Positions 1-11,889 of a DNA stretch of 64,000 bases are shown piece after piece. The translations under genes and the position numbers were made by a program. The stretch lies in the NCBI RefSeq assembly GCF_020520425.1, contig NC_079488.1, positions 6,053,747-6,117,746 on the forward strand, in the 5' to 3' direction. Source of the stretch: Spinacia oleracea. Lineage: Eukaryota > Streptophyta > Magnoliopsida > Caryophyllales > Amaranthaceae. Within the stretch, counting starts at the first letter, position 1, and each line of letters opens with the position of its first letter. The notes below the pieces were generated by a model, which saw only the letters and a program-made list of their open reading frames with translations, was not told the DNA's origin and made no database searches.

Positions 1-1424
1 AATTGGATTTCCTGTGAGTTTACACCCAATTGACTAGTAATATAGGAGTCGACATTCAGTTTTTAACGACAATGAGAAAAACTGACAAAACCCGGTTATC
101 GTGACATAAAGGGAGTGCAATTATGTTTGACCACGACGGCCGTAGGTTCCCTTGTGATCCCTGGTGTGGGGATCTCTCAACATACACCCGCAAGGTAGAG
201 ATTGAGGGTTCGGGGGACTGTAACTACCGAGAGGAGTACTTCGCTCGTCGATAACTCTAGAGGCAAGATATCCTTACTAGCTCAGCATAAATAATTGAAG
301 GGACATGCGTTAACTATTAAACTAATCTGAGTTGATTTTAATAATATGCAACATATAATACTAGGTCGATCGCGATTATCTGATTTAGATAGCATTAAGG
401 GACCTAGCATGATAATCCAATTTCCCCAAAATATTATATTTGTTAGGCGTGATAGAACAATCAGATTTAGTTAATTTAACAGTTCATAAAAAGGGCGAGG
501 AAAGCAATTAAATCATCGAGAAGGGGCACATTACGACGCACCCTTGAGAGGTGCGTCACGGTTCTCAGAAAACTAACCACTTTGACTTTGCTATTTCTCC
601 TTTTAATTTAACGAATCTCAATTATGGGACAGGATACGTTCTGTTCGATTTATGGATCGATTGCGACAGAACGCGTGAACAATTTCGCAGCGTGAGGCTT
701 AGGCTAAGGGTTGGAGTCAATACTCAGAATATTAATTGTTTGTTGTTATTGTTGTGTGTTTCACGTCGAACTTAGGGCCCTATTTATAGAAAAGAGTTCG
801 TGGAAAGATAGAATTGTAGAACTCTAATCCTCGAGGAATTAGGAAAAAACACGTACCCAGGTATTTTCAGCGCCCAGGGCTGGGCGTCAAAGATTTCGGC
901 GCCCAGCTCTGGGCGTTGAAAATAGGATCCATGCAATTTCAGCGCCCAGGGCTGGGCGTTGAAATTGATGTTTGGGCTGTTTCTTTGTCAGATTCGGATT
1001 CCTAGAATCCGTAATGTTTGAGACTTAATCGAGTCTTTTAGTGCGTATCAATTTCATGACGGAATGCGTCTGGGCCCGTTACGAACTCTAGGCTCGTTAG
1101 GATTTTAATTAATACGTAACTCTTATTTCCGAATCATATTAGGAATAGGATTCTCGCAGTTTTCTATCTCATTTAGGATTTATGTTGGAGTGCAACACCT
1201 AATTCTGACAGGTTTCTATCTTTTATGACTTGCCACTTTTAGAAGCTACCTTTTACGGCAGTTACTATTTTTAGCAGGTTTCTATAAATAGCAGGTTTCG
1301 GGTGAAACGAAAAGGGGAATTGAGATTCGTTTATTTTATAGGAGATGCGTTGTCAAGTGGAGATTTATGTTCTCATCGTCGAACCTTTCCCTTTCGGGAA
1401 TGGGGACAAAAGTAGGTGTCTACA
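1..1424. repeat. Left terminal repeat (partial)
   Basis: Matches 9544-10970 almost throughout; about three terminal bases are outside the window. It contains three GC palindromes (871-886, 898-915, 943-958). The TG...CA ends of the other copy support an LTR reading. A short open frame near 551-775 recurs in the other repeat but has no ATG and no family resemblance. Confidence 0.8.
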
Positions 1425-1945
1425 GTTAGCCCCCACTTTGACTGAGTCTTGGAGTAAGACGATGGTCAAAGTACTAGACGGAGTGCGTCACACAAACCAT
1501 GGTGTATGTGACCTGTTTTGCGAGGGTCTCACGAGCCCCCGAGTGATAACATTTGACTTAAGGGTCATCACTTGAAATGTCGACATATCCCTCACGTGTC
1601 ATTGGGATTTGTCAACTGATAGTATAGAAACTTCCTCACTTTGTCATTGGAAGGATCTAAAGGTGCGTAGAAACTCCCTCACTTTGTCATTGGGAGTAGC
1701 TACAGATGTTTTCGAAATCAAAGCTATAAAGTGTAATTGGGCCTGGCCAAGCCCAATCACGAGGTAAAAATGTTTTTAAAGATTCTCATTTTCAGGGCTA
1801 GCTAAACGAGAAAACCCCCTTGTTTTTATGGGACGTAAAACGAAGGAAAATCCAGCACATCCATCTTTTTTGGAAAAAACGGAAAACCAATCCTTTTAAT
1901 TTTTGGAAAAAGGGAAAACCGAAAAAAGTTATCGCTGCAGCAACT

Positions 1946-2560
1946 AAGGACCTGCGTGGTTAGTGACGCAGACCCCGCCGGCTAAAGATGGCGAGCCTGT
2001 CCGCTAAGGGTGGACACCCCGTCCGATAGAAGTGGACGAATCTGTTTTTGAAATTTGAAAATAAGGACCTACGCGTGTGACGTAGACCCCGCCGGCTAAA
2101 GATGGCGAGCCTGTCCGCTAAGGGTGGACACCCCGTCCGATAGAAGTGGACGAATCTATTTTGAAATTTGTTTGTGCTTTTTGAAAATAAGGACCTACGC
2201 GGTTTATGACGTAGACCCCGCCGGCTAAAGATGGCGAGCCTGTCCGCTAAGGGTGGACACCCCGTCCGATAGAAGTGGACGAGTCTGTTTTGAAGTTCGT
2301 TTATTTTTTTTGAAAATAAGGACCTACGCGGTTTGTGATGTAGACCCCGCCGGCTGAAGATGGCGAGCCTATTTTGAATTTGAAGACTTTATTTTTCGAA
2401 AACTGAGGACCTGGGCGGCTAGTGACGCAGACCCCGCCCGCTGAAGATGGGCGAGCCCTGTCCGCTAAGGGTGGACGCCCCGCTTGCTGGAGGTGAGCGA
2501 ACCTGAATTCGTCTTTTCGATTTGGGATTTGCGTGTCGCGATCTTGCCCGATTGAGGTGG
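1946..2560. repeat. Minisatellite, ~117-129 bp unit, about 4.5 copies
   Basis: Units begin AAGGACCT at 1946, 2063, 2189 and 2318, with a diverged unit near 2405. Each holds the phrases ACCCCGCCGGCT, AAGATGGCGAGCCTG, GGTGGACACCCCG and AGAAGTGGACGA, followed by an AT-rich spacer of variable length. The array lies near the left end of the element interior. No coding potential is visible. Confidence 0.85.
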
Positions 2561-3179
2561 GCAAGTCCCTATTTCATTTGTGATTTCTTTTGAGAATTTC
2601 TTTTTATTCATTCTTATAGGAGTGAATTCTTCCGAGGGATGCTCGAATTTAGTTGCAACCTGAATGTGGATTGACAATGTGTTTAGATGGACCATAGTCT
2701 CGTGGTCATCACCTTTTCATGGTTTTGAGCTAGTCTTTTTGGCTCAATTTTGCCACTACCTGGGTCCTTGATTAGGGGACTATGTATAAGTATCAACGAC
2801 GACCTTTGTCTTGAGGTCGTAAACTGGTTTTATTTTTTTGAGACATCCAAACACGGGACTTCGTACAGCGTAGTCTAGGAATATTGTTTTAACTTTGCAT
2901 ACTCTCTTTTGAAATGTATATTTTCTTTTGAGCCCCCAAGCATTCGTGCTTGACGGTCATTTCTTGTCAAAGGGGTTCCTTGGGGATACGCAATTTGTGA
3001 CGTCCTTGATCATGTTTGGGATTGTACTCGTAAATGCGAGCGATCTTTGTAGTGGTGTGCTACTCTTGACAAAGTCGTGAGGTGCGACTTTCAGTAAGGA
3101 AATCGATAATTTTCGAGTCAAATGGATGCGGCAGGGCCCAATAGAAATTAGGGCCTTTTTTGAGCCTGGGTTCATTTTC

Positions 3180-3225
3180 GGCGCCCAGGCTTGGGCGTCG
3201 AAATAATTCACGCCCAGGTGGGGCG
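3180..3225. repeat. Paired GC-palindrome unit (interior copy 1)
   Basis: Two imperfect palindromes of the form CGCCCAG-n-CTGGGCG lie about 12 bases apart, at 3180-3198 and 3211-3225. The same pair also occurs at 4318-4364, 6367-6411 and 8624-8668, and in both terminal repeats, each followed by an AAA-rich link. Confidence 0.75.
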
Positions 3226-4317
3226 TTGAAAGTGTTGTTTGGGCTGGTCTTTTGATGACACAGTTGGCCTATTGCTCATTCGTTTGGAAGTTCTATGTAT
3301 TCTCTTCTCTTTTGTTTTTCTCTTTATTTTTAGAACGTGATGATTTTCTTGAGAAGCCGTAGCCGATTGGTGGACTACGGTGCTTGTCGCTTTGGGGCGA
3401 TTATTTTAAGGAACTGTTGCTCTTAAGGCGTACAGTTATTGCAATAGTTGGGCGAGTCTATTTGGCCCGAGGAACATACCTCGAGGCGTAAGATTTTGAT
3501 CGCTCTTGTATATATATTTTTTTTCTTTTGAACGCGTTCGTGAATGTTTGATACTTAGAATGATGATATGTATGTGCGAACGAGCGTTCATAGAATGGCC
3601 GTCGTGTGCGGTCCATTAATCAGTTTGCTTGAATCATTTTTTTGAACAATGACTAATTTTGAATAGTTTGCTTAGCAGCTTGATAGGGGTCAGGTTCATT
3701 CATGAAGTGGGCTCAAACATCGCCCTTTCGATTGTTCGAACATTTGCTCCGAGATTTTTTTTATTTTGCTATGGTTGTTTCGTAGCTTGGAGCCCCCAAG
3801 TATGGATGTTGGGATGCTTCCTTTTGGCGTACGATTTTTGGTAGGTTCTTTCGAGAAAGATGCCTTGGGGTTCCGCTCGTGTAGGTGCGAGCTATCCCTT
3901 CCGTGGTAGGTAATATTTTGCTACCTTTAATCCTTATTGTAGAAGTCCTGTGGCTTGCATTTTGAATTTGGGCGATAAGTAGTCTTTGCCTCTTTTACAC
4001 GTGCTCTTGGTCGTGCCTACATTAGTGCAATATGCCTTACCCTCGTTTTTTAGACTTGCACCGTGGGATGGCTGAACTTATGGTGCGACGTAGGCTTGTG
4101 TGGCCTAACAACATGTATTAGAAAATTTCTCCAGGTGTTGGGATATCATTATTTTTTGCATTGGAGTACTTCATCATGCCTCGTTCAGGTGTTCGAACAA
4201 GTGTAGCATCTTCTGCGTGGGTTTGCACGGCTTATTACTTCATTCGATGTGAGGATTCATAGGTGTTTCTTCCCCTCTTTTTTTTATCTGGGCAAAACTT
4301 GGCTAGCAGAAAGATTC

Positions 4318-4364
4318 AGCGCCCAGGCTGGGGCGTTAAAGATATAGGCGCCCAGCTCTGAGCG
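4318..4364. repeat. Paired GC-palindrome unit (interior copy 2)
   Basis: Palindromes at 4318-4334 and 4348-4364, each followed by GTTAAA or GTTGAAAA. The downstream phrase ATTTCTGGG recurs after interior copy 3. Confidence 0.75.
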
Positions 4365-6366
4365 TTGAAAATGATTTCTGGGTATATTTTTACAGTTCTT
4401 ATCCTTGATTTTTTTTTTCTTTCGCTTTTGCTTTGGAACGAGGTAGGCTGTGTAACAGGCGCTAGTAGGGCGAGCGTTATGTGCAGTAGTTTGATCGGAG
4501 TTTTGGTGACTCGCGATTTTCAGTTACCCTTGTTAGTGGGGTGACTTTATATATTCTAAGTAGTGCTTTAGAATTTGGGAGGGGTTGTAGCCATTCTAAG
4601 GTTCTTTTACACGATTAAAGCTTAGGATTGTGCCCCTATGACATATGTATAGCATGAGCGTCGAGAATTTTTAGAGTGTTTTTCTCAAGCCTCCAACTGT
4701 AGCTACGGGATTGGCTTGGTGCTATAATGCCTTGCATACGTTTTTGTGCATTCATGGTGACATAGATCATGAATAGTTTGAACCAGACTCATTTAGTGCG
4801 AGGTATGTTCGAGTAGTGATTTTGCTACTTCTCTTGTAAATGTCGTATTGTGCGACATTGCTATGGTCAAGGTAGTCACATGTTGAAGTGTGCCTTGACC
4901 AAAAGCTAGATGCCTTTCTTTACCCATAATCATATTTAGAAATCTTTTGACTCACTTGCAACATTGAGATAAACGCATACTTAGCCTAAACCAACGACAC
5001 TTTATTATGTTCAAAGAAGTCTTTGAAAATTATTTGAAGTCTGAGTCCTACTGTGTACAATCCGAGGTGTCCTAAGTAAGTTGACTTATAGAAGGATTCG
5101 TACAGGATTACATGAGTGAATCAAAATACTGTTACGATTTTTGGAATGCTTGTCTAAGGATTAACTGGAAGCCAAGGTGCAGGCGTCAAGGTATACTTGT
5201 GCCCGTTTGGCATATACTTTAGGCTTTTAGGGCCATCTTTTCCAAAATTGCGGGAATATAAACCGTTTTCAAATCGACTTAGATTTACTTGGTGTATGTC
5301 TGTATAAAAGGTCGAGGTATACTTAGTTCCTTCCCTATCTCTTTCATTTCAATTTTTAGCCCCCAGTTGCTGTTTATGTCTTCCCATTAATAATGTTTTC
5401 AGATTTCGATTTTAGATGCCCGTGTCATATGTCTGAGTAGGGTGAGCCGTGGTTAAGTGCCAAGTCCTATTGACAATGTCTGTTTTTTTCAAAGGGGATT
5501 CGCAAGCATTTGAATTACCATGAACGGGTGCCCTGAGTTCGAAGGAACGATGGGGCAATGCCGTAGAACAATTCTCTTTATTGCAAGCTTACTGCCTTTA
5601 CTACTTGTTGGCGATTATGACTGTGTCTAGTGGTGAAAGAAGGTCTTTAAGCGAACGACTATGTCTAGTGGTGAAAGAAAGTCTTTAAGTGAGTTAGTTC
5701 GCTTTTAGGGAGGGTTAAGTCGAGTACTTTAGAGGTCATGGACGCTTGCGCTAGCCCCCACTTAATTGAGGCAAAGCGATCTTTTGAGTCTTGGCTAGGT
5801 GCCTAGGAGTGTGAGTTCTCTTTCTGGCAAGGGTATGTGCCCTTATTATTTTTCGATGTGTGCTCATTAATTTTGGCATTTTGATGACTTGGATTCTTGC
5901 TTTGACTTAAATTTTTCTTTCGACTTGGATTGCAAGTAATTAAACTTCAATAAGGGACTTTTTATTCTTGTTATTCTATAGGCTTTAACATCTTTGCAAA
6001 TTGGTTGGACCGAATCATGGATTGCCTACGTATCCGCCTTAAATAGATTTAATTTGGAATCAGGTCTTGCGTAGTTCATAGCCTAGAAAATGGTTTCTTA
6101 GAATGCCGAATTTGATAAGTATGTTCTGAGGTGGAAACATATTATTTGAAACGGTAGAATAAGTGAAGTTTATTATTATTTTAATCTGCTGCCTTGCCGT
6201 AAGCCAAAAATTTGTTTTATATTTTTTTGATTGAGTACATGTATTTCTTTGGTGGTAGTATATCTGAATACATGTTGTACCCCCCAAGTGTTCGTTATTT
6301 TTTCGTGTATGTGCGGATAAAATGACGAGCAATTCTGGACAAAATTTGGCAAGCAGAGAGATTCAA

Positions 6367-6411
6367 CGCCCAGGCTGGGGCGCTAAAGATTTCGGCGCCC
6401 AGCTGTGGGCG
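6367..6411. repeat. Paired GC-palindrome unit (interior copy 3)
   Basis: Palindromes at 6367-6382 and 6394-6411, about 200 bases upstream of the YTH gene fragment. Same order and spacing as the other copies. Confidence 0.75.
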
Positions 6412-6615
6412 CTAAAAATAATTTCTGGGCGGATCTTTTTTTGGTGCGCTAAATGCTTCTTTTTCTTTTTAGACAAACTTTTAAAGGCGCTTTGCAAAGT
6501 TTGCTTTTTTATTATTATTTTTTTTTTTTTGTACTTTTCATTTGTCTTCCTTTTTTACTCGTGACTCAAGACGGTTTGAAAGATGGGTTGAATGAGGTAG
6601 GATAATTTGTATAGG

Positions 6616-6999
6616 CATTGGTCAAGCATGAGGATTATATCTGCTAGGACTCACAATTTGCAGCCTCAAGCTAGTGTCACGAGTTTAAATCAACCAAGGC
6701 CAATGAGTAGTATGGGGACGGCTCAAGGGTATATCAACAGGATGTATCCACACAAGTTATATGGTCATTATGCTAATGGTGGTGTAAGAACAGGTTTGGA
6801 CTTTGGAAATAATGGGTATGACGCACGTGTCAATGGTCGTGCGTGGTTTGCAGTTGATAACAAGTTCAGAAACAAGAGTTGAAGTAATGGTTTCTTGGGT
6901 TATGGCAATGAGAACATGGATGGGTTAAATGAGCTGAACAGGGACCCCAGAGCGAAGGCGTCTAAGAGCATAAGGATTGGAAAGGGTAAACATCGTAGA
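6616..6999 (+). pseudogene. Captured YTH-domain (ECT-type) gene fragment
   Basis: The reading frame encodes a segment closely resembling the region just upstream of the YTH domain in plant ECT m6A-reader proteins, as I recall that family. Visible words are GYINRMYP, KLYGHY, NNGYDARVNGR, AVDNKFR, then after one in-frame TGA (6880-6882) GYGNENMDGLNELNR and PRAK. The last block sits at the start of the family's conserved part. The TGA is one C-to-T step from CGA. The aromatic-cage part of the YTH domain is absent, so this is a fragment, not a working reader. No intron interrupts the ~380 bases, so either a single exon or a retro-copied piece was captured. It lies inside the 1-10970 element. Confidence 0.75.
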
Positions 7000-7257
7000 A
7001 CTTTATGTAGTCTTTGTGGCATGATTTGGATTGGTTGACTCAATTCTTTTCCTTCGTCTACTTGGGTAAATTTTGCACTTTGGGAGGTACGGGCTAAGTA
7101 TTTCATGGCTCGCTCTTTTCGCTCTCCCTATTCTCTTTTTATTTTTTTCCTTTTTGCTTGGGATTTCTCCCCAACATAAATACTTCAAATTTTTTATTTG
7201 GGCTAAAAGGGTGGATGGTTGTGTTCTTTGAGTCACGAGGCGAGACTGAGTGAGCCT

Positions 7258-7345
7258 CGTTTGGTAGGCCTATAGTGGACCTTTAATTTTAGTGGGCCTA
7301 GGGTGGACCTATAATTTTAGTAGGCCTAGGGTGGACCTTTTAAAT
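7258..7345. repeat. Short tandem repeat, ~34 bp, about 3 copies
   Basis: Three successive copies of a unit built from TAGGCCTAGGGTGGACC plus an AATTTTAG-like spacer. It lies in the interior of the large element, downstream of the YTH fragment. No function is evident. Confidence 0.6.
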
Positions 7346-8623
7346 TGTCTTACTTTGCAAGCGTATTTAGTCGTTTAAAATGTGCAAATAGCGTAGATTC
7401 AAAATGTTGTTTTTACCTTATTGAAATTTAACGAAAGAATTACATCGAAAATAATTTTTTGTTTCTTTTCAGATTCCAGTTTCTGGGATTTAATTGGAAG
7501 TTGTGATTTAGACTCAAACTTTCATTAATCTTTCTGATTATAACCAGGGCATGAATATAAGGAGGTGGCCTAGACTCAAAATAATGACGCGGCGTAAGCC
7601 TATAATACTTGACCCAGCGACTCTAAGACTTAGGCTAATTGGACCATAACTTTCGTTGGTTGACACTTTAGATTTTAACCCTTGGGTGTTCATTTGTCAT
7701 GCGCCATTTTGCTTAATGTTGGCAAGGTAGTTAGTTGGGGAGATCGGATTTTTATTTTTGCAAGACTAGAATCATTAGTGCGGCTTCTCTCTTAGCGTGT
7801 ATTGCTTTACCCCAATGGTAGCCTTATGGCATGCCGATTTGGGTATTTTCATGGTTTGTCATGTTGTATTCATGGAAAATCTTTTTAGTCCGTACTTAGG
7901 GGTACTTCAAGGAGCGAGTGGCTCAAGAGGACTATGATAGTCGTGACCCAATGTGATCATGAGCCTTGAGGCCATTAATTTTGTGCTAATGGTATTGACA
8001 CCTTAGGTTCACTTTCGGGGTTGTGCGACTATGGGGGAATGATTTTCAGAATGTAACTGTTTCCATTTTGCAAATACTATAATATATTCTTTTTATTGGT
8101 GAGAGAGAGTATTAAGGACGTTGATTCTTAGCAAAGGATGACAATTACATATGGGTGCTTATTGATTTAAATGTTAGGAGAGGAGACTCAATATGGTTTA
8201 ACCTTTTAACTTGCAGAACGACACCAAGCATTAGGACCGATTCTATGGATAAGACAACTAAGACTTAGGATTTAGATTGTACTTTGGCATAGCCTAGTCT
8301 AGACTCGGATTTATTTTTTTATTCGAACATTATTTTACTTTGAAAACTTCATTTGAACATTATTTTTTGAATACTTTGCCCATGTGACATTCAAGGTTTA
8401 ATTAGCATGCTCGGTTTTGGTGCCGAACATCGTCGTCGTAGGAGGTCTAACAACGACACAAAGAGTTATTTATTTTTTTTTAAGTCGCTTTTAGAATCGA
8501 GTGCTTTTCATACGCCCTCGCAGCAACTTTTTTTTCACGAAAAGTTTTTTTTGCTACGTATTTTCTTCATGCGTGGGCACCGAGGCTGCTGTGCCTGACC
8601 AGAAGGCCAGGCAGCAACTTCAG

Positions 8624-8668
8624 CACCCAGCAGTGGGCGTTAGAAATATTGGCGCCCAGACAGGGGCG
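8624..8668. repeat. Paired GC-palindrome unit (interior copy 4)
   Basis: The most diverged pair, at 8624-8639 (CACCCAG first arm) and 8651-8668. Mismatches in the arms suggest decay or loose conservation. Confidence 0.65.
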
Positions 8669-9540
8669 CTGAAAATGCGTCCCTGACTGGTGCTCGATTT
8701 CTGTTTGCGTATATTTTTTGTTTATGCGACTTGATTTTGCGTGCTTGCCTAATAACGTCCTTTACGCGTTGTGCAGCGTTTGTGGGATTCGTTACAGGCC
8801 ATCCCGAGCGTCGCTTATTTTTGTGGCGATCATTCGGGTTTGCGGAACGCGTATTTTGGTATAACTCTTTGGCAAATTAGTCTATGAATGTTTGGGCAAT
8901 TTTTAAGGTCGTTGGTTTTCTAGGATAGTTTGTTACACATAATCACATATTTCGCTACACATAACTAACATTCATCATGAGGCGATAATAACATGTCATG
9001 TAGTTTATGATAGGCTTCTATGGGTAGTTATTTGCGCCTGGCTTGGTACCGCTTCTATCGTAGATCCAACACATGCCCCGGTCGAGGTAGTGTCTTCAAC
9101 AGACGAATTTCGCCCAAGAGGCAAACCCGCAAGTGCAAGCCAAGGGGGCATGCAGGCGAGAGGGACCTAATGAGCGAGCGATTAGGTTCGGGATAGGTGT
9201 ACTACCTGCACAAGTACCGAGTGGGCAACATGCGCGGCGTATGCACCCCCCTATTGGCGAAAAAAGGTATCCTTATTCCCAACTCCCGAGGGAGTCGAGA
9301 TTCGTTATGCGGTTCTGCCCGTTCACATTAATATGCTGATTTTCAGGTCGTCCCAACTTGATGGGGAAATAGACGCGGGGTAGGATCGTTTCACCCTTCG
9401 GCTATTTTGATTACCTACAAGCACGAGTATTTCCTTCACTATCCCCAGTGGCGTCACCACTGTGAGGGGGTCGAAAAAGCACGAGGCTAATGCGTGACCT
9501 CGTCCCTCGTGGGTGTGACGATTCTTTTTATTCAATCAAG

Positions 9541-10970
9541 TGTAATTGGATTTCCTGTGAGTTTACACCCAATTGACTAGTAATATAGGAGTCGCCATTC
9601 AGTTTTTGACGACAATGAGAAAAACTGACAAAACCCGGTTATCGTGACATAAAGGGAGTGCAATTATGTTTGACCACGAAGGCCGTAGGTTCCCTTGTGA
9701 TCCCTGGTGTGGGGATCTCTCAACATACACCCGCAAGGTAGAGATTGAGGGTTCGGGGGACTGTAACTACCGAGAGGAGTACTTCGCTCGTCGATAACTC
9801 CAGAGGCAGGATATCCTTACTAGCTCGGCATAAATAATTGAAGGGACATACGTTAACTATTAAACTAATCTGAGTTGATTTTAATAATATGCAACATATA
9901 ATACTAGGTTGATTGCGATTATCTGATTTAGATAGCATTAAGGGACCTAGCATGATAATCCAATTTCCCAAAAATATTATATTTGTTAGGCGTGATAGAA
10001 CAATCAGATTTAGTTAGTTTAACAGTTCATAAAAAGGGCGAGGAAAGCAATTAAATCATCGAGAAGGGGCACATTACGACGCACCCTTGAGAGGTGCGTC
10101 ACGGTTCTCAGAAAACTAACCACTTTGACTTTGCTATTTCTCCTTTTTATTTAGCGAATCTCAATTATGGGACAGGATACGTTCTGTTCGATTTATGGAT
10201 CGAATGCGACAGAACGCGTGAACAATTTCGCAGCGTGAGGCTTAGGCTAAGGGTTGGAGTCAATACTCATAATATTAATTGTGTGTTGTTATTGTTGTGT
10301 GTTTATTCACGTCGAACTTAGGGCCCTATTTATAGAAAAGAGTTCGTGGAAAGATAGAATTGTAGAACTCTAATCCTCGAGGAATTAGGAAAAAACACGT
10401 ACCCAGGTATTTTGAGCGCCCAGGGCTGGGCGTCAAAGATTTCGGCGCCCAGCTCTGGGCGTTGGAAATAGGATCCATGCAATTTCAGCGCCTAGGGCTG
10501 GGCGTTGAAATTGATGATTGGGTCGTTTCTTTGTCAGATTCGGATTCCTAGAATCCGTAATGTTTGAGACTTAATCGAGTTTTTTAGTGCGTATCAATTT
10601 CATGACGGAATGCGTCTGGGCCCGTTATGAACTCTAGGCTCGTTAGGATTTTAATTAATACGTAACTCTTATTTCCGAATCATATTAGGAATAGGATTCT
10701 CGCAGTTTTCTATCTCATTTAGGATTTATGTTGGAGTGCAACACCTAATTCTGACAGGTTTCTATCTTTTATGACTTGCCACTTTTTGAAGCTACCTTTT
10801 ACGGCAATTACTATTTTTAGCAGGTTTCTATAAATAGCAGGTTTCGGGTGAAATGAAAAGGGGAATTGAGATTCGTTTATTTTATAGGAGATGCGTTGTC
10901 AAGTGGAGATTTATGTTCTCATCATCGAACCTTTCCCTTTCGGGAATGGGGACAAAAGTAGGTGTCTACA
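9541..10970. repeat. Right terminal repeat (complete)
   Basis: A 1430 bp copy of the left repeat, starting TGTAATTGG and ending GTGTCTACA. It carries the same three GC palindromes at 10417-10432, 10444-10461 and 10489-10504; the third has a C-to-T change. Sequence after 10970 (ATCATCAATGG) differs from sequence after 1424 (GTTAGCCCCC), which fixes the right end of the repeat. Confidence 0.8.
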
Positions 10971-11346
10971 ATCATCAATGGAAGATTTGCTGGAAAAATC
11001 AATGGCAGCGCATAATGTAGAAACAGAGAGAGCCATGGATGAGATTGGAGCTCTGCGTTAATGGCGAAAACGAAGAGGAGAGAGAATATTTTTTATTATT
11101 AACAAAAATAAGTCCTAAAATTAATGTCGTGATCAAGAAGGAAAGGAAATCAAAGGGGAAAAACGAAATCAACGCTGTCAGAAGCTTTAGAAGGAAACCA
11201 AAGAAGGAAGATGAGTTTAGGACAAAACGACGACGCATAGGAGTAAAACGCTGCGTTTAGGCTCGTATGCACGCTGAGATGCGTGCATACCTATGCAGCC
11301 AAAAAATTGGGCATAATTAACGACATAAGATCCTAATAATATTATA
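10971..11346. other. Spacer with clustered short palindromes
   Basis: Between the right terminal repeat and the Helitron end. No gene is recognised. It includes AAACGC-T-GCGTTT near 11247-11259 and a perfect 10 bp inverted repeat with a 6-base loop (GTATGCACGC at 11265-11274, GCGTGCATAC at 11281-11290). The AAACGACG/GCGTTT words resemble those in the termini of the 48752-54723 element. Confidence 0.5.
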
Positions 11347-11375
11347 CTAGATTTAAAGCTCGTGCGATGCACGGG
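11347..11375 (-). mobile_element. Helitron 3' terminus (minus strand)
   Basis: Read on the minus strand, a hairpin (CCCGTGC, loop ATC, GCACGAG; 11375-11359) is followed about 8 bases later by CTAG and then a host T at 11346. That is the hairpin plus CTRR-T signature of Helitron 3' ends. The element would extend rightwards; its 5' TC end was not located. Confidence 0.65.
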
Positions 11376-11810
11376 TTAATTCTTTTTTTTATTATGAGAT
11401 TTGTTTTTTCAACTCTTTTATAATCAATGAGTATGACAGTTTTAACGGACTTATTTCTATTAAAGAATTTCAAAATTTATCTCTTATTATCTTTTACCGG
11501 TCCTTATTTATCTATTTTTATTTTTCTCTTATTATCTTTTAAAAAAAAATCAAAACTTATCTCTTATTATTTTTTGCCAGTTCTTTATTTATCTATTTTT
11601 ATTTTTTTCTTATTATTTTTTCTGAGTTTTATTTATCTTATCTTTTATTATTTTTTACTGGGTTTTTATATCTATTTGATTTTTCTCTAGAGTTTTATTT
11701 ATCTCTATCTCTTATTATCTTTTATCCGGTATTTATTTATCTATTTTTAATTTTTAAAAATCTAAAATAATCTAAAATAATATTTTTTAATCCCAAATCT
11801 AATGAAGTTA
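11376..11810. other. T-rich low-complexity tract
   Basis: Long pyrimidine-rich stretch with repeated TTATCTATTTTTATTTTT and TCTTATTATCTTTT phrases. The open frame through it is a by-product of base composition. Probably part of the Helitron interior. Confidence 0.5.
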
Positions 11811-11889
11811 GGGCCTCATTCACCACTTTCAAGCTCTGTGCTAAACAAACTACGCCCTGCAATGAAAAATGTAATTGAAAATATTACAA

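Larger units (their letters stand above)
1..10970. mobile_element. Large LTR-type element without recognisable gag-pol (LARD-like)
   Basis: Two direct repeats of about 1.43 kb (1-1424, cut by the window edge, and 9541-10970) bracket an 8.1 kb interior. The complete copy starts TGTAATTGG and ends GTGTCTACA, so it has TG...CA ends like an LTR. By eye the copies differ at roughly 30 sites plus a 3 bp indel, about 2%. No gag, protease, integrase or RT reading frame is visible in the interior, so it resembles a large retrotransposon derivative. I could not find a canonical primer-binding site after 1424 or a polypurine tract before 9541, which leaves the class unproven. The left target duplication lies outside the window. 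Confidence 0.7.

Noticed and set aside
551-775. 74-codon frame in the left terminal repeat and its twin at 10094-10321
   Set aside because: No ATG start and no family resemblance; shared only because the repeats are copies.
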